Part shown: piece after piece, positions 6,169 to 14,649 of the stretch
Layout of the letters: the number at the start of each line of letters is the position of its first letter
Numbering within the stretch: position 1 is the first letter of the stretch
NCBI RefSeq assembly: GCF_050058015.1
Contig: NZ_CP170106.1
Location: forward strand, 710,617-774,616
Length of the DNA stretch: 64,000 nt
Source: Klebsiella sp050058015
GTDB lineage: Bacteria > Pseudomonadota > Gammaproteobacteria > Enterobacterales > Enterobacteriaceae
Direction of reading: 5' to 3'
Translations under genes and position numbers: made by a program
The notes under the pieces: generated by a model
The model's database searches: none
Told to the model about the DNA's origin: nothing
Seen by the model: only the letters and a program-made list of their open reading frames with translations

Positions 6169-8322
6169 TTATATTTCTTTTAATCTGTTTAGTATCTGTT
6201 CCCGTTCCTTGATTAAGGCTTTATCTGTTATATCTATAGCAGGTTGAAAAATATTCATATCCATTTCAAAATGATTAAACTCATTCAAAAGAGTTTTTTT
6301 AGACATGAAAAATACGCGATGTTGAATTTTTTCAGGCTCACTACCTTTAAATGAATTAAAAATTATACTGGATAACATATCATGTTTACTTGTATTGATA
6401 TTATATTTATCAACTAAGTGATGTTCAACGCTCAGACGTAAATAAAGATATGTTAGAGTATGCCTTAATGTTTTAGATAATAATGGGTAAACTCCATTCT
6501 TTAGTGGATTAAAGTTTTTATAATCCCACGAAATCACATCCTTTGCTGATAATTCATGATCTCTAGTTAATACGTTATTAGAAAATAATTTTTCATAAAT
6601 GTCTTTTACATTCACTTTTTCGTCACAATATCCATGCATTAACTGCGTTAATTTGTTCTTTTCTTCGGGTAATCCTATTATTTGGCAAAGTCCACGCATG
6701 AATGGGACTAGAGATATTAGAAATTGTTTTTCATCTTCAATCTCAGATTTTATATCTTCTCGTAAAACCCTCAAAAACTCATGGATATAAAGTAGAATGG
6801 ACATTTCATTTTGATTTATAGGTATAAATCCGTTTTGTTCACCAGCAACATTATTAAAGTAATAAAGGTTTAAACATTGTTTTTCTTGGTGTTCGAGCAG
6901 TTTAATTAAATCTGTATTGTGTGTAAGAATCAATGTTTTCTTAGATGATAAGAAACTTAATATTGCATATGCTAATTTATTTTTGTAAATTGAATCGAAG
7001 CTGGAAATAGGATCGTCAAGAACTATTAATTTACACGTGGAATTTTTTGCTTTTAACAGTTCAAATGCTAGTGAAAGAAAATTTTGTTCTCCATTACTTA
7101 ATTCTAGATCTTTACGATTTTTGTTTAAAAAATCTCTTCCCCCCAAAGTGAGTCTAATATTATTTTCCGCATCTCGAACTAATGAAATTTCTCGTTCAAG
7201 AGATTCATTTAAAAACTGCTCAATAAATAAAATGTCTTCACTGCCAAATGTTGGTTTGTTTTTTAGTAACTCTTTGTAGGCTGAGAAATCCTCCTTTAGT
7301 CCTTTGTTGGTTGAAATATTGAGAAAATCATATTTAAGTAATTGCCAGTATATTTCTCTATATTTATTGAAATCTGTTATTAATTCCAATATGAACGACT
7401 TGTCGGATTTTTTTATCGCATTTCTAACTTTATCTTTGATAATGAATGGATCGGTTTGTGATAGGTTTTTTACAATCTTTTCTGCAATTTCTTTTTCATG
7501 GTCATCCATTCCGTTTGATGTCTTTTCATATTGCTCATTTTTTTCAGCCAATTTATCATTGACATTAATTGGATGATCGCAAACTAAACATTCATCTATG
7601 TAATTAAACTTTTTCAATATCGATAATGCTTCACCTTGTTCTTCAAGTTTAACTATGCAATTTTCTTTTCCATTAAATTTGAAGTTATAACTTGATAATG
7701 CTCTTATAATCGAATCATCTCTGGCAAAATCGTCAATGAAAAACTTTAACTTACCTTCATCATAATCTGGTTTATCATTTAAATCGAATTCGTGGATTGT
7801 TTTGATAAAATCCTCCCGATCAATTTTTTTGCCCCTTGAGCGACTGTTTGCAATATCTGATATATATCCAAGTATCTTTTTGTCTTGAATAAGACTATCA
7901 AAATTAGTCTTAATCTTCGATATTTGATAATCTTTTTTTAATATGTCAACAAGATCTTTCTCGAATATGCTAATGAAGCTATTATTGATTTTTTCTTTAA
8001 GCTCATATTCTTTTTTTATGTCCTCGCCAAGAATAAAGTCCTGTGTCTCACCTTGAATAATATTTCTGTCATTTTGATCAGAAATGATATGAGCTATAGC
8101 ATCATTTTTCTCTGTGAATTGCACACCATCTATATTCATTGAGTATTCGGCATCTTGCTCTCTATTCAATACCTTTGATAAACTTGTCTTACCCGTGCCA
8201 TTGGGTCCATAAAGAACGCAGGTTTTCCTTTTCCCAAAATCTAATTCATTATTTTGAGTCAGGTTTAAGTATTCGTCAGTAAATATTTTTCCTTTCTTAA
8301 CTTTTGATATGATAATCTTCAT
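6169..8322 (-). CDS. ABC-type ATPase with zinc hook, RloC/PrrC-like defence candidate
   Basis: A 717-residue AAA_13-type protein. Visible motifs: Walker A GPNGTGKTS (39-47); CLVC (245-248), like a Rad50/RloC zinc hook within a helical insert; signature LSNGEQNFLS (408-417); Walker B KLIVLDDP with D-loop SSFDS (431-444); switch His in LTHNT (about 467). Near the C-terminus RLSVEHH gives Arg629, Glu633 and His634, with His668 further on. The spacing recalls the PrrC anticodon-nuclease triad and the HEPN Rx4H motif. PrrC and RloC cut tRNA during phage infection or DNA damage. No restriction-modification partner is adjacent, so the role here is inferred. Base composition is AT-rich, unlike the core genes. 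Confidence 0.7.
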   Translation of the reverse strand: MKIIISKVKKGKIFTDEYLNLTQNNELDFGKRKTCVLYGPNGTGKTSLSKVLNREQDAEYSMNIDGVQFTEKNDAIAHIISDQNDRNIIQGETQDFILGEDIKKEYELKEKINNSFISIFEKDLVDILKKDYQISKIKTNFDSLIQDKKILGYISDIANSRSRGKKIDREDFIKTIHEFDLNDKPDYDEGKLKFFIDDFARDDSIIRALSSYNFKFNGKENCIVKLEEQGEALSILKKFNYIDECLVCDHPINVNDKLAEKNEQYEKTSNGMDDHEKEIAEKIVKNLSQTDPFIIKDKVRNAIKKSDKSFILELITDFNKYREIYWQLLKYDFLNISTNKGLKEDFSAYKELLKNKPTFGSEDILFIEQFLNESLEREISLVRDAENNIRLTLGGRDFLNKNRKDLELSNGEQNFLSLAFELLKAKNSTCKLIVLDDPISSFDSIYKNKLAYAILSFLSSKKTLILTHNTDLIKLLEHQEKQCLNLYYFNNVAGEQNGFIPINQNEMSILLYIHEFLRVLREDIKSEIEDEKQFLISLVPFMRGLCQIIGLPEEKNKLTQLMHGYCDEKVNVKDIYEKLFSNNVLTRDHELSAKDVISWDYKNFNPLKNGVYPLLSKTLRHTLTYLYLRLSVEHHLVDKYNINTSKHDMLSSIIFNSFKGSEPEKIQHRVFFMSKKTLLNEFNHFEMDMNIFQPAIDITDKALIKEREQILNRLKEI

Positions 8323-8776
8323 GATAATTTCCTAATCAACGATTATTCTTCAAGTTTATTGAAGTGCCTACAAACTCAAACACATTGAAATTTCTAACAG
8401 AGATTGAATGTAAAATGATAGAGCTAAATCATACTTTTTGCTATCTACCAGATTTTGTATAGTGTGAGCGCCGAAGAAAACAGCTTTTATAAGAAATTGG
8501 GTTGCAGTTTAGGGCACATGACCAAGAAGCTTTACCCTAACAAACACAATTAATGCAGTATAAGGAAAGTGGGCGAAGGCAATGAGGTCATTGAGCTGAC
8601 AATATATACTTCACAATTAGATTAATAATATATCATTAATCGTTCCTGTTATAGCATTTAATATCAGACTGTAATTTTATATGGTATTATGAAGTGAACT
8701 CAGTATTCATACTATAAATTAGATGCGTGATGCATTCTAATCCATAATTTGAATCAGAGTTGTTTAGTTAAACCTT
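8323..8776. other. Gene-free stretch between ATPase and integrase genes
   Basis: About 450 bp of AT-rich DNA with no supported ORF. It holds the ATPase gene's upstream region and the decamer AGTGCCTACA (8363-8372) also present downstream of that gene. No RNA gene recognised. Confidence 0.4.
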
Positions 8777-10006
8777 CTACGCAGCAATTGCCTTATATTT
8801 CTGAGCTTGAATGTAATCTCCCCACCACTGCATCAGCTCTGTTCTTTCAGCAAGATACTCAGCACGATTGTAAGCGGCTATGATTTCGTTGTTCTTAGTA
8901 TGAGCTAAGGCTGATTCAAGCACCTCTGTTCTAAATTTACTACTTTCTTCAGCAGCCGTTCTTGCTATAGAGCGCATTCCGTGAGCAACAAGTTCTCCAC
9001 CGAATCCCATACGGATAATTGCAGCATTGGCTGTTTGTTCATGCATGTGATTAAGGGGAGCCTTAATACTTGGGAAAACCCACTCTCTATGACCACTGAT
9101 TGGTCTGATTAACTCAAGTATACGCATAGCCTCTTTACTCAGCGGAATCTTGTGAGGGCGCTTCATCTTCATAAACTCACCGGGGATGTTCCAGAATCGA
9201 TTATCTTCGTCTATATCACTCCACCGAGCACGGACTGCTTCTCCCGGACGAACCCACGTAAGGAGTTGCCATTCAATTAGAAGACGTGTTTCGAGCCGTA
9301 TAGAAGCGTTAGATAGAGCAATCAAGAATCGGGGTAAATCATCTGGTGGTAAAGCTGGCATATTTTGCTTCTTGGGTTTGCTGAATCTCTGGCCGAGATT
9401 GTCAGCAGGATTAAACTCAATAAGTTCTTCTGTTGCAGCCCAACGGAAAATTTCATTTAGACGTGAAATGATACGGCGTAGAGTTTCCAATACGCCTCGT
9501 TGTTCTATGGGGTCAAGGTGTTGTTTTAAGAGCTTGGGACGGATCTCTTTGATAGGAATGTTGCCTAAACCGGGGAAAATATTTCGTTCAAGGCTTCGCC
9601 AGATGTCTTCTGCGTGGTCTGGAGAGATACCAGAGGTCTTAACCTTTTCATCTAACCATTTCCTAGCAACCGCTTGTAGCGTGTGCTCAGTGGCATCCTT
9701 AAGGGCATTAGCTTTATCGTTGTTGTGAATCTGCGGATCGATACCATTTGCAAGCAACGATAAGTATTCATCACGTGTAGCCCGAGCCTTAGCAAGTGTG
9801 AGATGAGGATAGGTTCCTAAGCTCATCTTTGTTCGCTTCTTACTTACTGGCACTGCATACCTGAAATACCAATTTTTCTTACCACCCTTTGATAGGGGAG
9901 CGATTCGTAGCATCAGGCCATCACCGTCAAAAAGGTTGATTTCCTTTTCTGCTGGCTTGGTATTTTTGATTTCAGTGTCAGTGAGCTTCTTAGCGATCTT
10001 TGCCAT
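8777..10006 (-). CDS. P4-family tyrosine integrase of the mobilizable island
   Basis: About 409 residues from the preferred start MAKIAKKLTDTEIKNT (10006); an in-frame extension to 10060 lacks family support. It has an N-terminal DUF4102 arm-binding domain (LFDGDGLMLRI, WYFRYAVP), a SAM-like core-binding region, and the catalytic part with LTWVRPGEA (Arg), HGMRSIART (His/Arg), ALAHTKNNEI (His) and IAAYNRAEY (Tyr). It lies next to a 45-bp copy of the tmRNA 3' end, so ssrA is its likely target. Confidence 0.92.
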   Translation of the reverse strand: MAKIAKKLTDTEIKNTKPAEKEINLFDGDGLMLRIAPLSKGGKKNWYFRYAVPVSKKRTKMSLGTYPHLTLAKARATRDEYLSLLANGIDPQIHNNDKANALKDATEHTLQAVARKWLDEKVKTSGISPDHAEDIWRSLERNIFPGLGNIPIKEIRPKLLKQHLDPIEQRGVLETLRRIISRLNEIFRWAATEELIEFNPADNLGQRFSKPKKQNMPALPPDDLPRFLIALSNASIRLETRLLIEWQLLTWVRPGEAVRARWSDIDEDNRFWNIPGEFMKMKRPHKIPLSKEAMRILELIRPISGHREWVFPSIKAPLNHMHEQTANAAIIRMGFGGELVAHGMRSIARTAAEESSKFRTEVLESALAHTKNNEIIAAYNRAEYLAERTELMQWWGDYIQAQKYKAIAA

Positions 10007-10020
10007 TTTAGGACCCTCGT

Positions 10021-10050
10021 TTTTTGGACCCTTTGCACTGGGTCCCAAAA
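10021..10050. promoter_or_regulatory. Inverted repeat just upstream of the integrase start
   Basis: TTTTGGACCC and GGGTCCCAAAA face each other across TTTGCACT, with one bulged base; a third GGACCC lies at 10011-10016. It sits directly upstream of the start at 10006, as the 14-bp repeat does for the left integrase. A repressor or autoregulatory site is inferred. Confidence 0.4.
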
Positions 10051-10090
10051 AGGGTGCCATAACGAGTAGCTTCTAGCAAATCTCAGTAGA

Positions 10091-10160
10091 CTTCTGTAGA
10101 CGTAAAAAAGCCCGCAAGGCTGGTTCCATGCGGGCTTAGTAGACTTCAGTATACTTCAAA
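10091..10160. other. Hairpin flanked by AGACTTC repeats (candidate arm-type sites)
   Basis: The stem AAGCCCGC ... GCGGGCTT (10109-10138) lies between repeats of the type GTAGACTTC and GTATACTTC on both sides. The A-run on its left makes it a possible minus-strand terminator for read-through from tmRNA-side transcription. The layout matches the block at 360-442. Confidence 0.4.
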
Positions 10161-10171
10161 CAACTAAAAAG

Positions 10172-10216
10172 TGGTGGAGCTGGCGGGAGTTGAACCCGCG
10201 TCCGAAATTCCTACAT
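10172..10216. repeat. attachment site: 45-bp direct copy of the tmRNA 3' end
   Basis: These 45 bases, beginning TGGTGGAGCTGGCGG, are identical to 22976-23020, the CCA end and T-arm of tmRNA. They bound the P2-like prophage on the left and are also the attachment site beside the integrase at 8777-10006. This is direct evidence of stacked integrations at ssrA. Confidence 0.92.
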
Positions 10217-10329
10217 ACCATTTGTTGTGTAATGAAAACAGATATTTATCTTTAAATACAGCTAATTAGTGTTATTTGGTGTTTGGCGGTTTTATGCATT
10301 TTTAATGTGCTGTCGCCACTTTGCCGCCA

Positions 10330-11886
10330 TTACTCATTAACCAAATTTACATTTTGTTTAAGTCCGGGAATGCTCTCTGTCATTCGTTCAAGTAAATCTA
10401 AACCTGTTTTCCTAATCATTTCCGACTTTGTAACTTGACCAAAGATTTTTTCGAGGTGCTGAATGAATAAAAATACAGTTTGTGATGGTGTTCTATTCAT
10501 TTCAACGGCATACCTTAAAACTTCATATGGTTGGCGACCATGCTCTTTACAAGATGACATCAGGTACTCAAATTCTTCAATGCTAATGCAAAAAATATGA
10601 CTATCTGGAATTTGATATGCATCATCGTGATTTTTCCGTATTTTTGAAACTCCATCAGTGGCGTATGACTTTTCTAAAAAGGTGCCATTTCCAAGCATGA
10701 GGTTTTTATACGTTATGCATAAAATATAAGATTCACTTTTGAAATCTGTTATTAATTTAGGTGAGTTAAGGATTTCCCTATTAACGGCGTGCGCTTGTTC
10801 GATTGTTTTTAATACTGAGTTTTTTATCCTCCCTGATATTTCACTATGACTGAGAGTAACCATGCCCCGCTCATGTATCTCAACCCCTTTAGCATCAATG
10901 AATATGTTCGCTGCCTCATGGGGTATTAAAAAATCAACCACTTTGTTTTCTTGAGGCAAATGTTTTTTAAGTGATTGCTCATCAATGTATCTTATTTTGC
11001 TTTCATCAAATATATCCTTGACAAGATTTTCAAATATTGAGCCAAAGCTGTCCATAAACTTTTCAGGATCATCTCTTCTTAATAAGTCATAGATAAACGT
11101 TTGAAGGCTAGCTAAAGTCAGTTGAGTATGTAGTAATAAAAATTTGTCGTTGTATTTTATTAATGGGTTCTCAATAAATGGTGAAGGTAAGAAGTATTCT
11201 TTTAACGGATTTTCCGTGGTTTTTCTTTTGCAAAACTCAGGAAGCTCTTCATAACTAATTGATAATGAATCCAAAAAAAAGAAAATCTCTTCTCGGCTTA
11301 TATATGGTGTCAATATACTAAACATGTCAGCTGTTACTTCTTTTATTACATTTTTTTTGCTGCTGATTAAGAAGGTGAATGTAATTGATAACATGACAAA
11401 GCGTTCAACTGATAAATTAGTTAATTCAAAGAACCTTCTTGATAATTTATGATGAGGATCGAGCCTTCCAAATATGAAGGCTTCCCTGCTAATGTAGTGA
11501 CCAGTAGATGAAGTTTGGTACATTAGCTGCTGATATAGATTATTTCTAAAGAAGAAATCAATACCATCAGCACTTTTCAAACCAACTGGGATGTAAGGCA
11601 TTACATCGTATGTTTGCTGTAGAATTTTATTGAGTGTGCGAGTATCACCAACTTTTGTGGCCCTTTTATCACCTATGCTTGATGCTGCCCACTTGATGCA
11701 TAGATTTACAATCCAAGGGTGATGTTTCAACATGTCTAGACTATCTTTAAATCTCTGGAGATTATAATCCATACATTGACGAATAAATGTTTCTGGCTGT
11801 AATTTTCGGATTGCCGATTTGACAGCTCTCATCTTCATTTTAGATAGGATATCTGAATCTAAGACCGTTATTTTTTTCATTTCCAA
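10330..11886 (-). CDS. Predicted PD-(D/E)XK nuclease, prophage cargo of unknown role
   Basis: A 518-residue protein that I do not recognise as a named family. A nuclease-like core is visible: Glu286 in FGSIFENLVKDIF, Asp318 in NKVVDFLIPH and Asp331-Ala-Lys333 in ANIFIDAKGVEI, the helix-E / D-x(n)-(D/E)xK pattern of PD-(D/E)XK enzymes. The first 250 residues are helical with no motif I can name. Its start overlaps the end of the P2-like integrase gene by 10 bp, so it is co-expressed with it. Cargo at P2 prophage ends is often anti-phage. It is AT-rich compared with the phage genes, suggesting separate acquisition. Confidence 0.65.
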   Translation of the reverse strand: MEMKKITVLDSDILSKMKMRAVKSAIRKLQPETFIRQCMDYNLQRFKDSLDMLKHHPWIVNLCIKWAASSIGDKRATKVGDTRTLNKILQQTYDVMPYIPVGLKSADGIDFFFRNNLYQQLMYQTSSTGHYISREAFIFGRLDPHHKLSRRFFELTNLSVERFVMLSITFTFLISSKKNVIKEVTADMFSILTPYISREEIFFFLDSLSISYEELPEFCKRKTTENPLKEYFLPSPFIENPLIKYNDKFLLLHTQLTLASLQTFIYDLLRRDDPEKFMDSFGSIFENLVKDIFDESKIRYIDEQSLKKHLPQENKVVDFLIPHEAANIFIDAKGVEIHERGMVTLSHSEISGRIKNSVLKTIEQAHAVNREILNSPKLITDFKSESYILCITYKNLMLGNGTFLEKSYATDGVSKIRKNHDDAYQIPDSHIFCISIEEFEYLMSSCKEHGRQPYEVLRYAVEMNRTPSQTVFLFIQHLEKIFGQVTKSEMIRKTGLDLLERMTESIPGLKQNVNLVNE

Positions 11887-12902
11887 TACACCAAGTTATT
11901 AAGAGGGTTTTTCGTCACAGCATCTTCTAGGTGATCTGGTGAAAAATGAGCATAAACCATTGTCATTTTAATGTCTGAATGCCCCAGAATATCTCGCAGT
12001 ACCAGTATGTTTCCGCCATTCATCATAAAGTGACTGGCGAAAGTATGACGCAACACATGGGTGCATTGACCCTCTGGCAAGTCGATTCCTGCGCGTTTCA
12101 CTGCGCGCTCAAAGGCTTTTCTGCATGGCGTGAATAGCTTCCCTCTGATTTTGGGGAGTTCGTCATACAGATCCTGAGATATCGGTACGGTTCGGTTTTT
12201 CTTGCCTTTGGTTTTGGTATAGGTGATCCGGTATTTTGACAACTGATGGCCCTGAAGGTTTTCGGCCTCACTCCAGCGTGCGCCGGTGGCCAGGCATATT
12301 TTTGCAATCATCAGCAAGCTGGGGCTTTGAGAGTCAGCACAGGCATCAAGCAGGCGTTTAATTTCGTCCGGGGCCAGGAACGCTAGTTCTCCCTCTGCGA
12401 TTTTGAATGTTGGCAGCCCTGCTAGTGGGTTAGGGGCTGACCAGTGGCCCAACTTTTTCAAGGTGCCAAAAACGGATGATAAGTTACGCTGTTCCAGGTT
12501 TACCGTGCGGGGCTTTACTGGCGACATTAGCGCACCGTCTTCGTTACGAACCTCACCTTTTAATCGTGCTTCACGATATTTTGTAAAGTCACTGGCGGTT
12601 AATTCAGAGGCGACGGGATCGCCCAGGCCATTGCAGATAATATTCAATTTCGCCATTAGGCGCTTAGGGTCTGCCAGCGTCTGGCCGTAAAGGGAGTGCC
12701 ACTGCTCAATCAATTCTGACAAACGCCGCCGATCTTCCTTTTCACCCAGCCACGGTTTTTTGTTCACTTCATCCATGGTGAAATTTTCGAATGCTACAGC
12801 CTCGCCCTTTGTCGCAAATTGCTTGCGCACGCGCTTCCCGTCACGTCCGTTCGGATAACACTCGCATAACCACTTTCCGTTCGGCTGCTTTCTGATCGTC
12901 AT
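11877..12902 (-). CDS. int: P2/186-type phage integrase
   Basis: A 341-residue tyrosine recombinase: N-terminal MTIRKQPNGKWLCECYPNGRDG, core-binding domain, then catalytic residues in TGARWSEA (Arg), HVLRHTFASHFM (His/Arg), ILGHSDI (His) and MVYAHFSPDH (Tyr). It lies next to the left attachment site of the P2-like prophage, and the target is the tmRNA 3' end, as for Salmonella Fels-2. It starts 2 bp after the CI gene ends, so it is read from the CI transcript. Confidence 0.93.
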   Translation of the reverse strand: MTIRKQPNGKWLCECYPNGRDGKRVRKQFATKGEAVAFENFTMDEVNKKPWLGEKEDRRRLSELIEQWHSLYGQTLADPKRLMAKLNIICNGLGDPVASELTASDFTKYREARLKGEVRNEDGALMSPVKPRTVNLEQRNLSSVFGTLKKLGHWSAPNPLAGLPTFKIAEGELAFLAPDEIKRLLDACADSQSPSLLMIAKICLATGARWSEAENLQGHQLSKYRITYTKTKGKKNRTVPISQDLYDELPKIRGKLFTPCRKAFERAVKRAGIDLPEGQCTHVLRHTFASHFMMNGGNILVLRDILGHSDIKMTMVYAHFSPDHLEDAVTKNPLNNLVYWK

Positions 12903-12904
12903 AA

Positions 12905-13534
12905 TTAAATGCTCTTAATGACTTTTACTGCACGGCCAATTACCTCAACGTCGTCGACAGAGCATTCAAAAGAGGTGTCATCTTGATGGACAATAATTTT
13001 ATTCCCTGGGATGCGGGCAATCTTCACGATACTTTTCATTCCATCAATATCGATAAGCCAGATTCCGTTACTGAGCTGTTTTGTAGAGGTATCAATAACG
13101 TAATCCCCTTCAGTCGTTTTTACGTACAAACAGTCTTCTGCTTTACCTGAAATCAGCCCCTGATCAAGATAAATATCCTCCAGTTCATTAAAAGTACCGC
13201 CCTCTATCGTTACCTGTTTCACTGGCGGGACGACAATCTTAGAAAGGGGGCGTACTGTGGGCTGACTCTCGTTTTTGGACTTATTTTTTTCGTCTGCCTG
13301 AGGGTACATTTCGCCTTGCCCTGTTGTTAACCAGAGCAAAGAAATGCCTGTTTCAAGAGCGCATTGGATAACCCAGTCAGCAGGAAAGCTGTCACGTAAC
13401 ATCCTGTTTGCCATAGTACTTTTAGAAGCTTGAAGATGCTCAACTAAAGCAATCTGAGTATTGAAACCGTAGGCAGTCATTAGCCTTTTGATAGCTTCCC
13501 TTCCTCCCGTATTTGTACCGCTGTTAATCTTCAA
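12905..13534 (-). CDS. CI-type lysogeny repressor of the P2-like prophage
   Basis: About 209 residues with an N-terminal HTH (REAIKRLMTAYGFNTQIALVEHLQASKSTMANRML) and the family marker ALETGISLLWLTTGQGE. The C-terminal half is the multimerisation domain of 186-type CI and shows no clear Ser/Lys cleavage pair. It would repress lytic transcription and shares an operator region with cox. No ATG fits; a TTG at 13532-13534 preceded by GGAG is preferred. The longer ORF to 13585 also begins with TTG. Confidence 0.85.
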   Translation of the reverse strand: MKINSGTNTGGREAIKRLMTAYGFNTQIALVEHLQASKSTMANRMLRDSFPADWVIQCALETGISLLWLTTGQGEMYPQADEKNKSKNESQPTVRPLSKIVVPPVKQVTIEGGTFNELEDIYLDQGLISGKAEDCLYVKTTEGDYVIDTSTKQLSNGIWLIDIDGMKSIVKIARIPGNKIIVHQDDTSFECSVDDVEVIGRAVKVIKSI

Positions 13535-13581
13535 GTTGAACTCTCCATTTGACAATCCAATATCGGGATCGTAAGTTATGT

Positions 13582-13612
13582 CCAACTTCTAAAGTGAGAG
13601 TTTGGAAGTTGG
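13582..13612. promoter_or_regulatory. Operator-like inverted repeat between cI and cox
   Basis: CCAACTTC (13582-13589) and GAAGTTGG (13605-13612) are a perfect 8-bp inverted pair in the divergent cI/cox region. A further CCAACTTC lies inside cox at 13871-13878. Binding by CI or Cox is the likely role, by position. Confidence 0.55.
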
Positions 13613-13656
13613 GGTTGAACATCATAAAACGCACTAAAACTAAGAGATACTGCACT

Positions 13657-13899
13657 ATGAGCACAGATATTTCAATTCGAGTACCAAAAGAGATGGCTAC
13701 GCCTGCAGAGTTCGCGGAGTGGGAAGGTATTTCCCGTGGCTCTGTATACCAAAAAATTCATCATGGTCATCTTGCTAAGTACATGGTTAAAAAAGAGAAA
13801 AATAAAGGTCGCGTAAGCCTGCGTTACTTAATGTACAAAACCGATCAGGTCCGTGAGTCTCTTGGTCATTCCAACTTCCGCGTCATTGTTGGTCAGTAA
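13657..13899 (+). CDS. cox: Cox/Apl-type excision and switch protein
   Basis: An 81-residue small HTH protein (MSTDISIRVPKEMATPAEFAEWEGISRGSVYQKIHHGHL) with the Cox/Apl layout. In P2 and 186 this protein represses the integrase-repressor promoter and directs excision. It is the first gene of the rightward early operon, divergent from cI. The start at 13657 excludes an unsupported upstream extension. Confidence 0.85.
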   Translation: MSTDISIRVPKEMATPAEFAEWEGISRGSVYQKIHHGHLAKYMVKKEKNKGRVSLRYLMYKTDQVRESLGHSNFRVIVGQ

Positions 13900-13931
13900 G
13901 TTCGATTATGAGAACTTTTTAAGGGGCTCAC

Positions 13932-14441
13932 ATGTTTGATTATAAGATTTCCAAACATCCGCATTTTGATGAAGCCTGCCGGGCTTTCGCACTGCGTCAT
14001 AACATGGCGAAACTGGCAGGGCGTGCCGGGATGAATGTTCAGACTCTGCGCAATAAGCTTAACCCGGACCAGCCGCACCAACTTACCGCGCCGGAGATCT
14101 GGCTGCTTACTGATCTGACCGAGGATTCAGCGTTGGTTGATGGTTTCCTGGCTCAGATCCACTGCCTCCCGTGCGTGCCGTTAAACGAAGTCGCGCGCGA
14201 AAAGATGCCGGAATATGTTCTAAAAGCTACGGCAGAAATCGGCCGCGTGGCTGCCGGCGCTGTTTCCGGCGAAGCGCATACAACGGCAGGGCGCCGTCAG
14301 ATTGTTGATAGCATTAATTCAGTTACTCGACTGATGGCATTAACCGCAGTGACGTTGCAGGCGCGCCTGCAGGCAAGCCCGGCGATGGCCAGCACCATTG
14401 ATACAGTCACTGGCCTGGGTGCCTCGTTTGGTTTGATCTGA
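13932..14441 (+). CDS. CII-family phage regulatory protein
   Basis: 169 residues: MFDYKISKHPHFDEACRAFALRHNMAKLAGRAGMNVQTLRNKLNP, an HTH of the 186 CII/YmfL type, then LTAPEIWLLTDLTEDSALVDGFLAQIHCLPCVPLNEVA and a helical C-terminus. In 186, CII activates repressor transcription to establish lysogeny. AAGGGG lies 8 nt upstream. Confidence 0.88.
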   Translation: MFDYKISKHPHFDEACRAFALRHNMAKLAGRAGMNVQTLRNKLNPDQPHQLTAPEIWLLTDLTEDSALVDGFLAQIHCLPCVPLNEVAREKMPEYVLKATAEIGRVAAGAVSGEAHTTAGRRQIVDSINSVTRLMALTAVTLQARLQASPAMASTIDTVTGLGASFGLI

Positions 14442-14448
14442 GGTGGCT

Positions 14449-14649
14449 ATGTTGACTAAACAACCATCTCTCGCATCGCTGCTCGTTAAGCAAAGCCCAT
14501 CACCTCATTTCGGGCATGGCTGGATCATGGGGAAGGATGGCAAGCGCTGGCATCCGTGCCGCTCTCAGGATGCGCTGCTGGAAGGTTTAACCGGTAACAG
14601 GAAAAGAATGTCATGGCTTTCAAAGCTGAAGATATCACTATCAATATGA
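14449..14649 (+). CDS. Fil-family protein (DUF2724)
   Basis: 66 residues with the family core LASLLVKQSPSPHFGHGWIMGKDGKRWHPCRSQ. 186 Fil causes host filamentation when expressed. GGTGG lies just upstream of the ATG. Its end overlaps the next gene by 37 nt. Confidence 0.82.
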   Translation: MLTKQPSLASLLVKQSPSPHFGHGWIMGKDGKRWHPCRSQDALLEGLTGNRKRMSWLSKLKISLSI

